From positions 1 through 51,307 of the forward strand of contig NZ_JACCJY010000041.1 of the NCBI RefSeq assembly GCF_014596085.1: a stretch of DNA of 51,307 nt, in the 5' to 3' direction. Position 1 is the stretch's first letter, and the number at the start of each line of letters is the position of its first letter. This DNA is from Azospirillum tabaci. GTDB lineage: Bacteria > Pseudomonadota > Alphaproteobacteria > Azospirillales > Azospirillaceae. This document shows, in pieces, positions 45,099 through 51,307 of the stretch. Made by a program: the position numbers and the translations under genes. The notes beneath the pieces are model-generated. The model did no database searches and was not told the origin of the DNA. It was given only the letters and a program-made list of their open reading frames with translations.

Positions 45099-45922
45099 TG
45101 AAGACTTGGCTCATCACCGGCTGCTCGAGTGGCTTCGGACAGCGCCTCGCGCTCGCCGCGGCACAACGCGGCGATCAGGTCATCGCGACAGCCCGCGATG
45201 TCAAAACGATCGATGAAATGGCCGAGCCTTTCGGCGGCCGTATGATCACCTTGCCGCTGGACGTGACGGATGCGGCGGCAGCCAAGGCGGCGGTCGCAAA
45301 GGCGGTCGAGACATTCGGCGGGTTTGACGTGCTCGTGAACAATGCCGGCTACGGACTGTTCGGCGCGATCGAGGAAGGCACGCCCGAAGAATATCGGCCG
45401 ATGTTCGAGGTGAATGTCTTCGGTCTGATCGAAACCACCAGAGCCGCCCTGCCCGTCCTGCGACGTTCGGGCGGAACGATCGTCAACATGTCGTCAGGCG
45501 CCGGCATCGCGGGCAGCGGCGGCGGAGGTTATTACAACGCCGCCAAGTTCGCCGTGGAAGGGATTTCCGAAGCGCTCGCCAGCGAGTTGGAGCCGTTCGG
45601 CATCCGCGTGCTGATTGTCGAGCCTGGGCCGTTTCGCACCGATTTCCTTGGCCGTTCGATCAGGATGGCGGCCAACGAGATGCCGGAATACGCCGCGAGC
45701 TCGCGCAAGCACTATCGCGAAACCAACAACGGCAATCAGGCGGGCGATCCCGACAAGGCGATCACGGTGATCCTGCAGGCAGTCGACGCCGATGACGCCC
45801 CGCTTCATTTGCCACTCGGTCCCATCGCGCACGCGATCGCCGAACGAAAGCTGGCTGCGTTCCGCAACGATATCGACGCTTGGCGCGACATCTCGATCGC
45901 CACCGACTTTGATCAGCACTGA
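45098..45922 (+). CDS. Short-chain dehydrogenase/reductase
   Basis: This 274-residue SDR has the cofactor motif TGCSSGFGQRLALAAAQRG, VNNAGYGLFGAIEEG, and a catalytic Ser in NMSSGAG followed by Y-x-x-x-K in GYYNAAKFAVEGISEALA. Its C-terminal part is longer than the classic form, as in oxidoreductase SDRs of this subgroup. It overlaps the preceding gene by one base and lies 50 bp before the hydrolase, so it is the second gene of a four-gene cassette. Confidence 0.92.
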   Translation: MKTWLITGCSSGFGQRLALAAAQRGDQVIATARDVKTIDEMAEPFGGRMITLPLDVTDAAAAKAAVAKAVETFGGFDVLVNNAGYGLFGAIEEGTPEEYRPMFEVNVFGLIETTRAALPVLRRSGGTIVNMSSGAGIAGSGGGGYYNAAKFAVEGISEALASELEPFGIRVLIVEPGPFRTDFLGRSIRMAANEMPEYAASSRKHYRETNNGNQAGDPDKAITVILQAVDADDAPLHLPLGPIAHAIAERKLAAFRNDIDAWRDISIATDFDQH

Positions 45923-45972
45923 GCGCTGGCCGCGAGCTTTGTTCAAGCGTCAACATCGACCGGAAAGCGATC

Positions 45973-46821
45973 ATGATCGCAACTTTGAAGGGGTTTACCC
46001 AGCAGCTGGTGCCGGTGAATGGCATCAAGATCAACGCTATCACGGGAGGCTCGGGCCCGCCGATCCTTCTGCTTCACGGCTGGCCGGAAACATGGTGGGA
46101 ATGGCACAATGTGATGCCGCTGCTGGCCGAGCATCTCAGCGTGGTGGCCATCGATCTGCGCGGCGCGGGCTTTTCCGACTGCCCGCTCGACGGCTATGAC
46201 AAGGCGACGATGGCGCGCGACGCGCACGAGGTCATGATTGCCCTTGGGCATGAACGCTATGCCGTGTGCGGGCATGACATCGGCGGAATGGTCGCCTTGC
46301 CGCAAGCCGCCATCCACCGGGAGGCTGTCACCCACCTGGCCGTCCTCGACGTACCGCTCCCCGGCTGGACCGGATGGGAGGCGACGACCGCGGGGCTCTG
46401 GCACTTCAGCTTCCATATGAACCGGGATCTACCCGAGCGCCTGATCCATGGCCGTGAATATGACTATGTTTCGACCTTCATGGCAGAGCGTTTCTACGAT
46501 CACAACACCTTCAATCCGGCGGACATCGAGATCTACGCGAAGGCGATGGCTCTTCCTGGCCGCACGCGCGGCGGCATGGAATGGTATCGCACCCTCGCCG
46601 CCGATCATGCGGCGGCTCTCGAGTACAAGAAGCACCCCCTCGGGATACCGGTGCTCGGTCTGGGTGGGGACCAGCGGTTCGGTGCGCAGATGGTGCCGAT
46701 GCTCAAAGAGTTTGCCAGGAACGTGACAGGTGGCTCGATCGCGCGGTGCAGCCACTATGTCGCGGATGAGCGGCCCAATGAAGTCGCGGCCGCCCTGATC
46801 GATTTCCTCAAGGCCAACTGA
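45973..46821 (+). CDS. Alpha/beta hydrolase (epoxide hydrolase-like)
   Basis: This 282-residue hydrolase has the family opening LLLHGWPETWWEWHNVMP with the oxyanion hole, and the nucleophile elbow AVCGHDIGGMVAL, where Asp replaces Ser as in epoxide hydrolases and dehalogenases. The catalytic His is in CSHYVADERP near the C-terminus. ATG at 45973 opens the frame. In a cassette with reductases it could process a xenobiotic or a lipid-derived epoxide, which remains an inference. Confidence 0.88.
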   Translation: MIATLKGFTQQLVPVNGIKINAITGGSGPPILLLHGWPETWWEWHNVMPLLAEHLSVVAIDLRGAGFSDCPLDGYDKATMARDAHEVMIALGHERYAVCGHDIGGMVALPQAAIHREAVTHLAVLDVPLPGWTGWEATTAGLWHFSFHMNRDLPERLIHGREYDYVSTFMAERFYDHNTFNPADIEIYAKAMALPGRTRGGMEWYRTLAADHAAALEYKKHPLGIPVLGLGGDQRFGAQMVPMLKEFARNVTGGSIARCSHYVADERPNEVAAALIDFLKAN

Positions 46822-46922
46822 AACTCTGCGCCCGCGCCGTCGCGGGCCGAACGGATCGCGACGCTGCGTGCGAATTGCACCCGAAGCGGCCGCGATGGAT
46901 CGACAAAATCAAGGAGACTGTC

Positions 46923-47453
46923 ATGACCGCACCCCTCATTCGCGGCGTCAATCATATCGGCATTACGGTGCCCGACATTGAAGCGGCAAAATCGTTCCTG
47001 GTGGAAGCTTTTGACGGCCAGGTGATCTACCAATCCTTCGGACCGCAGGATCCGCCGCGGCAGGGACCCGAATTCGAGCGGGCCGTCGGCGCTTTCCCCG
47101 GAACGGTTGTGCGTGCGCAGGCGATGGTCAAGATCGGAACCGGACCCGATATCGAGCTCTTCGAAATGCACGGCCCCGAGCAAGCCCAGCCGATCCGGGC
47201 GAGCGACTTCGGCATCACGCACTTCGCTCTCTACACCGACGACATCGACGCATCAGTCGAGCGCTTCGAGAAGGCTGGAGGCACACCCCTTACCGCGCCG
47301 CGCGCTATTCCCTATGCAACCGAGAAAGGTCCTGGAAACAAGGTCTGCTACTGCCGCATGCCCTGGGGCACGACGATGGAATTCATCACCACGCCGGACC
47401 GCATGGCCTATCATGACCAGACTGATCTGCGCAGGTGGCAGGACGAGGACTGA
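46923..47453 (+). CDS. VOC family (glyoxalase-like) protein
   Basis: This 176-residue protein has the paired beta-alpha-beta modules of the VOC fold: VNHIGITVPDIEAAKSFLVE at the start and GITHFALYTDDIDASVERFE in the middle. The putative metal ligands are His11, Glu near IELFEMHG and Glu near TTMEFITTP. ATG at 46923 has AAGGAGA upstream. It is the last gene of the cassette (101 bp after the hydrolase). A dioxygenase or a glutathione-linked lyase are both possible. Confidence 0.85.
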   Translation: MTAPLIRGVNHIGITVPDIEAAKSFLVEAFDGQVIYQSFGPQDPPRQGPEFERAVGAFPGTVVRAQAMVKIGTGPDIELFEMHGPEQAQPIRASDFGITHFALYTDDIDASVERFEKAGGTPLTAPRAIPYATEKGPGNKVCYCRMPWGTTMEFITTPDRMAYHDQTDLRRWQDED

Positions 47454-47553
47454 GCAGGGCGCGATCGGACAGTACAGCGCCGTGCGGGATTAGGGAAACC
47501 GGCGCCGGCGACAGGATGCGCCCGCCGAACCAAGGGGCGCCTCGGATAAACCG

Positions 47554-47830
47554 GTGTCGGCGAAGCGGTCCGAACCTCCGACGCCCCGGCATGCGGTTCG
47601 GCTCCTGGCTGGCGATCCCGACAAATTGACCGACGAGGACCGCCGCTTTGTCCGGGCGTTGCGGGAGCGCTCTCCGTCGATCGCGACGGCCGCCGATCTC
47701 ATTACCCGTTTCCGCGAGACGGTGAAGGGCACGTTGCCCAACCCATTCGATGGCTGGCTGCGCGAGGCAGAGGTCAGCGCGAAGTCACCGTTCACCGCCG
47801 AGCGGGAGGAATCCACACACGCATCGCTGA
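47554..47830 (+). pseudogene. ISL3 family transposase C-terminal remnant
   Basis: The translated segment PTPRHAVRLLAGDPDKLTDE, then RSPSIATAADLITRF, matches the C-terminal end of ISL3 transposases. No DDE part precedes it and the frame continues into unrelated sequence after about 47800. The rest of the 47455-48088 gap (about 630 bp) shows no other supported gene. Confidence 0.6.
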
Positions 47831-48088
47831 CAATGGCGGACGGAGAACATGCAAGACAACGAACAGGATTTTCTCGCATGACCGAACAGACATCCGGCTG
47901 GCGTCTCGCCGCCCGCGCCGTCATCGTAACAATATCGGCAGGACATTGTCCCATTAACTTGGGTGAGGCCAGGAGGGAGCCCGCAGCTACCCAACTGCGC
48001 TTTACCGTATTGCGTTGGATACCCGTTGATACGCGGACATCGAGAGCTCGAGCCTCCTCACGGGGCGACTGGGTTTTCCGTTAGCCTC

Positions 48089-48577
48089 CTACTTCGCGGC
48101 CGCCCTACCCTGCCTTGCCAAGTGGAGGAGCTGGGCAGTCAGGCCAACCACCAGGATAACCGCCAAGCTGCCCTGGGCGCCAAGGAGCAGCGGCGACTTC
48201 AGGTCAGTCACCAAAGGGTGGCCGTCCGGAAAACGGCGCAGGATTTCGCTGACGGTCGGCACCATCAGAAGAAACGTGCTCACGCTCAGACAAACGATCT
48301 CGATGTATTCGGCCGAGCGCCCCGCCCCGAGAACTCCCTTGACCCCATAGCCCGCAAACAGGAGGAGGATCGTCACGGCGCCGATGACGTTGCTGACCGG
48401 CTGATGCGCCACGAGGAAGACCGTCGAAGCGCCGATCAGCATGGAAACGAGATAGACGGCGCCTGCCTTGGACCGGGGAACGATCCGGCCATGGCGGGCA
48501 AACATATAGAAGGCCATGGGAATGGCCGGCAGGCTGCCGAGCGTATGGGCCCAGCCAAGCGGAGAAATTCCGAACAT
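48089..48577 (-). CDS. DUF2306-like membrane protein
   Basis: This 162-residue membrane protein has four predicted helices and starts with the DUF2306-type pattern WAHTLGSLPAIPMAFYMFARHG, with ISPL before it and KAGAVYLVSMLIGASTVF after. The family is of unknown function and often acts near stress regulators. A TetR gene lies upstream on the same strand, and a palindrome in the gap (48657-48674) resembles the one before tetR. Confidence 0.78.
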   Translation of the reverse strand: MFGISPLGWAHTLGSLPAIPMAFYMFARHGRIVPRSKAGAVYLVSMLIGASTVFLVAHQPVSNVIGAVTILLLFAGYGVKGVLGAGRSAEYIEIVCLSVSTFLLMVPTVSEILRRFPDGHPLVTDLKSPLLLGAQGSLAVILVVGLTAQLLHLARQGRAAAK

Positions 48578-48656
48578 GAGGGATTTCCTTCCTTATCCAG
48601 TGGGGCAGAGCGGCAAAGCAGGCAACTCGGCAACGCCGTCATAGGCCGCCATTTCT

Positions 48657-48674
48657 ACCTATCAGTCGGTAGGT
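48657..48674. promoter_or_regulatory. Palindrome ACCTA-N8-TAGGT before the DUF2306 gene
   Basis: The arms ACCTA and TAGGT match perfectly; with flanks they read CTACC and GGTAG. A related motif, CTACC with GTAG, lies at 49303-49316 just upstream of the tetR start. Both would suit the TetR protein, giving joint control of DUF2306 and autoregulation. Confidence 0.6.
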
Positions 48675-48714
48675 GAAACAGGCATGCGTGCATTCTCCGG
48701 GCGAAGTGCCGGCT

Positions 48715-49293
48715 TCAAGCGACGATTCGTTGCAGCAAAGGACGGGCTATCGCTCCGAAGGTCGTGGCGTCGCCATAGGCGCGAGCGGATAGCATCGCGC
48801 CATGCACGCCGGCCATGAACAGTTCGGCATCGCTCCTGGCGGTTCCGACCAGCCGGAGACGGCCTTGTGCGGCGCCTCGCTCAAAGACGGAGGTGAGCCA
48901 GTCTGCGAGCTTGCGGAAATGCGCCCGCACTTCGAGAGCGACCGCTTCGGGAAGTACCGGACTCTCGCCCGCCAGGAGCGCGCAGACGCAGAACGGGTCG
49001 GTCGTGTCGGCGAAGCACCCCTCCCAATAGCCGAGATAGGCGCGAAGCTGCTCGAGCGGATCGGCGACGTTCCGCTCCAGCTCGGCAAGCCCGGCCTCGA
49101 CCTCCTGCCGGTATTGCGCAACCAGCACGCGGACCAGATCCGCCTTGCCGGGGAAATGGTGGTGGATGCTCGCGGTGCGGATGCCGACGACCTTGGAGAT
49201 GTCGGCGTAGCTGAAGCTGTTGTAGCCGCCCCTGGCGATCAGGGTGCGCGCACAGCTTAGGATGTCGTCGGCTCTGGTCGATGTGTTCCTCAT
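48715..49293 (-). CDS. TetR family transcriptional regulator
   Basis: This 192-residue repressor has the TetR helix-turn-helix YNSFSYADISKVVGIRTASI followed by HHHFPGKADLVRVL. The C-terminal ligand domain begins around residue 65. The ATG at 49293 (MRNTSTR) is chosen; an in-frame start 15 bases further up is possible. It most likely acts on the palindromes at 48657 and 49303. Confidence 0.92.
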   Translation of the reverse strand: MRNTSTRADDILSCARTLIARGGYNSFSYADISKVVGIRTASIHHHFPGKADLVRVLVAQYRQEVEAGLAELERNVADPLEQLRAYLGYWEGCFADTTDPFCVCALLAGESPVLPEAVALEVRAHFRKLADWLTSVFERGAAQGRLRLVGTARSDAELFMAGVHGAMLSARAYGDATTFGAIARPLLQRIVA

Positions 49294-49302
49294 ATCTTTA
49301 TC

Positions 49303-49316
49303 TACCAACTAGTAGG
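49303..49316. promoter_or_regulatory. CTACC/GTAG palindrome upstream of tetR
   Basis: CTACC, six bases, then GTAG(G) lie 10-23 bp upstream of the tetR start. Compared with 48657 the spacer is shorter by two, so the fit is looser. Position fits a repressor site that blocks its own promoter. Confidence 0.45.
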
Positions 49317-49577
49317 GAGTTCGTCAACGCAAACGTGATGTCCGCATATCAAAGGGTATCGCCACGTAAACCGTGGGTGTGGCGAGCCGGAGGTGCACCA
49401 AGTATGGTAGCGGGATGAGACGCAAATCTGCTCCCCAGGTCGGGCTGTTGCATGGATAGTGCTGATGCCGTAGGCCATGGTCCCAGTGTTGGTGCACGGA
49501 GGCCAGCCGGACCGGTTGGCGGGGGCGAACGCGCCGTGTAGAAGGGCGGCCCCGTTGCCCTGACCACCACGCCCGCC

Positions 49578-49913
49578 ATGCCCTTCAAGCACAACGCTGC
49601 CCATCGCCACCGCATCCCCAAGATGCGGTTCACGGTGACGAATTGGTCCTCGTATGAAGCGGGGCTGCGCTGCCGCGGCAGCCTGACCTTCTGGATCGAT
49701 GAGGCCGCGCTTGCCGGCTGGCGGGCGGCTCCTCGGACCACCCCGGGTGGTCAGGCACGTTACGCGGACCTCGCCATAGAAACCGCCCTCCTGGTCCGCG
49801 TGGTGTTCCACCAACCGCTCCGCCGGACTGAGGGGCTGCTTTGGTCTCTACTGGAGCTGCTTGGGCTCGATCTTCCGGTGCCCGACCACACGACCCTGAG
49901 CCGCCCTTTCACG
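49578..49913 (+). pseudogene. IS5 family transposase, 5' fragment
   Basis: The ORF starts MPFKHNAAHRHRIPKMRFTV and continues with TNWSSYEAGLRCRGSLTFW and PVPDHTTLSRPF, a pattern known from the N-terminal part of IS5-type transposases. After about 112 codons the similarity ends and the frame runs into the opposite-strand gene at 49909. The catalytic DDE part is missing. Confidence 0.75.
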
Positions 49914-50148
49914 ACAGGTTGCCGCCGGCCTCGGCGTCACGATCATCCCACCAACGGTCAATGGCCGCCTCTGCATGCCGCAGGGCGGCGGCCGAACTGG
50001 TGAACTCCATGTCGGCGTCGATCTCGTACATATCGACGTCGATCTCTCCGAAGCCCCACCCGCCGACCATGGGCGCGGTGGTGTAGCCGCTGGCGCCGTA
50101 GTTGATATGCCAGCCTCGGTATTCCGCGCTCATCTCCTCAGCCATCAT
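49909..50148 (-). CDS. Small protein of unknown function
   Basis: This 79-residue acidic ORF begins at 50148 with AAGG upstream (MMAEEMSAEYRGWHINYG) and contains EIDVDMYEIDADMEFTSSAA. No family is recognised. A second ATG directly follows. It adjoins the IS5 fragment and could be either a genuine small gene next to the HigBA module or part of an incoming element. Confidence 0.4.
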   Translation of the reverse strand: MMAEEMSAEYRGWHINYGASGYTTAPMVGGWGFGEIDVDMYEIDADMEFTSSAAALRHAEAAIDRWWDDRDAEAGGNLS

Positions 50149-50274
50149 CGCGCCTTTTCGCGACAGCACCATGACGGGCGAGCCCGCCCATTTCCGCTGC
50201 AGCTTGAATCAGCTTCTGCTGAAGCGGACAGCCGAAACTGATCCATGGTGTGTCCGCCAACCCTCGTTTCAGCG

Positions 50275-50586
50275 TCAGGCGGCGTTGAGGGTGGGGATGG
50301 TGGCCAACTCGTCCTCCAATTCGGTGGCGAGGCGGGCCAGATTATAGCGGGCCTGGAGGTTGACCCAAAGATCCGGCCCGTTGCCGCACAGCTTGCCCAG
50401 GCGCAGCGCCATGGCTGGGGTCACCGGCGCCTCTTCGCGTAGGATGGCGTGCAAGGTCTGTCGGGAGACCTTCAGCAGCTTGGCGACGTCGGACACCGGA
50501 CGGTCGAGCGCCGGCAGCACGTCCTCGCGCAGCAGGGCGCCGGGGTGCATCGGGGCGAGGCCCCGCTTCAGAGTGGTGGCGGTCAT
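50275..50586 (-). CDS. higA: HigA family antitoxin
   Basis: This 103-residue protein starts MTATTLKRGLAPMHPGALLR and contains the XRE helix-turn-helix SDVAKLLKVSRQTLHAILRE, typical of HigA addiction-module antitoxins. It normally neutralises the mRNA-cleaving toxin HigB and represses its own promoter. The ATG overlaps the higB stop (TGATG). It appears intact while the toxin gene lost its start, so it may now lack its natural promoter. Confidence 0.9.
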   Translation of the reverse strand: MTATTLKRGLAPMHPGALLREDVLPALDRPVSDVAKLLKVSRQTLHAILREEAPVTPAMALRLGKLCGNGPDLWVNLQARYNLARLATELEDELATIPTLNAA

Positions 50587-50849
50587 CAGTGATAGTCCTC
50601 CAGGTCGACGTCGATGGCGCCCGGGGCGTCCCAGGCAAAGGTGATGCGGTAGTTGGCGGTGACCCGCACCGACCAGCGCTGTGGCGTCCCTTGCAGGCCG
50701 TGGAAGTGATAGCCGGGAAGGTTCATGTCCTCAGGCTTGGTCGCAACATTCAATGCCAGCAGGATGCGGCCGACACGGGCAACGGCGGCACCCTGGACCG
50801 GCAGCTTGTCGGCTTTGCCGGTTTCGAAACAACGCCGCAGCGCCTTAGT
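50586..50849 (-). pseudogene. higB: HigB toxin, 5'-truncated by an IS701-type element
   Basis: Downstream of the IS the frame reads TKALRRCFETGKADKLPVQG and ends NYRITFAWDAPGAIDVDL before EDYH-stop, the HigB (RelE-like) pattern. The usual start residues, about M-I-x-S-F-x-D, are missing: the transposase stop codon at 50851-50853 abuts the first conserved codon. The toxin probably cannot be made unless translation starts inside the IS. Confidence 0.85.
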
Positions 50850-50850
50850 C

Positions 50851-51307
50851 CTACAGTTGAGGTTGCTTGGTCATAAGCTGGCGGCCCCAGTGAAACGCAC
50901 GGGCGACGGCCTGATGGGTTCGCCGCCACACCGACCAACCGAGGATCAGAGCGAGCCCGGGTGGACACTGCCTTTGGAGGGCGGTGATGAGGTGGCGGAT
51001 CTCCGGCATGCTGTAGGCAATCGGCTCGAATGGCGCGCGGCTGCCGCCCCCCTTGCCGTGTTGAGCCGCCGGCGCATGGCGGCGAGAAAAGTGAGCGCCA
51101 GCATCGAGAGGGTGATGTGCCGGTACCAGCCGTGCCAGCTGCGGACCTCGTAATCGGCCAATCCGCAATCCTGCTTGGCGATCTCGAAGCATTCCTCGAT
51201 CGCCCACCGCCGGTCAGCCACCCGCGCCAGATCTGTCAAGGTGGTTTCCATCGGCCCGAAGGTGACGTAGTAAGCCTTGTCGGCGTGGTCCTTGCGGTTG
51301 CGGCGGA
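50851..51307 (-). pseudogene. IS701 family transposase, C-terminal part, frameshifted, cut by window edge
   Basis: From the window edge one frame reads RRWAIEECFEIAKQDCGLAD, then SWHGWYRHITLSMLALTFLA, which matches the end of the catalytic region of IS701 transposases. It continues in a second frame (EPIAYSMPEIRHLITALQRQ, then MTKQPQL-stop at 50851) after a six-C run at 51047-51052. The frame change may be a mutation or a sequencing error. The element cuts directly into higB. Confidence 0.75.

Overview
The window looks like high-GC alphaproteobacterial DNA, most likely from Azospirillum or a close relative in the Rhodospirillales. The reasons are the DctA/DctBD layout with a sigma-54 promoter, a propionyl-CoA/methylmalonyl-CoA operon with a divergent PccR-type regulator, a RpoH sigma factor, FixK/FNR control of pyruvate formate-lyase, and G/C-rich intergenic palindromes. 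The genus is inferred from gene content, not from a database match.

Layout. 1-1265: the N-terminal half of pyruvate formate-lyase (minus strand) behind a perfect FNR/FixK box. 1576-5139: pqiABC, a lipid or membrane-stress transport operon. 5300-7806: an unknown protein and a TPR glycosyltransferase-like protein. 7872-15092: a C4-dicarboxylate block made of malic enzyme maeB, transporter dctA, and the divergent two-component system dctBD. A sigma-54 promoter and DctD-type palindromes lie between dctA and dctB. 15100-24242: the propionate block pccB-pccA-bioY-scpA (minus), followed by a CcdA-like fragment and a DUF2161 nuclease-like gene, with divergent pccR reading away from pccB. 24304-26175: an Asp/Glu racemase-family protein and rpoH. 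26684-31108: a five-gene branched-chain amino acid type ABC operon, followed by an Lrp/AsnC regulator and a Glu/Leu/Phe/Val dehydrogenase (31250-33112). 33478-39862: two paralogous GntR regulators, a VOC protein, an EamA exporter, and a polar amino acid ABC operon led by a gamma-glutamylcyclotransferase-like gene.

40100-51307 is accessory DNA. It holds remnants or copies of at least five insertion sequence families (IS3, IS630, ISL3, IS5, IS701), an iteron-like repeat array upstream of a frameshifted unknown gene, a LysR-flanked cassette of four redox/hydrolase genes, a TetR/DUF2306 pair with matching palindromes, and a HigBA module whose toxin gene has lost its 5' end to an IS701-type element.

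The core part (1-40 kb) reads as carbon and nitrogen supply: dicarboxylate uptake and malic enzyme, propionyl-CoA entry to succinyl-CoA with biotin supply, amino acid uptake and oxidation, and anaerobic pyruvate cleavage. The observations most worth following are the iteron-like array at 41020-41221, the shared GTATA-N8-TATAC element in front of lrp and the gamma-glutamylcyclotransferase operon, and the duplicated GntR genes with a 99-bp identical block.
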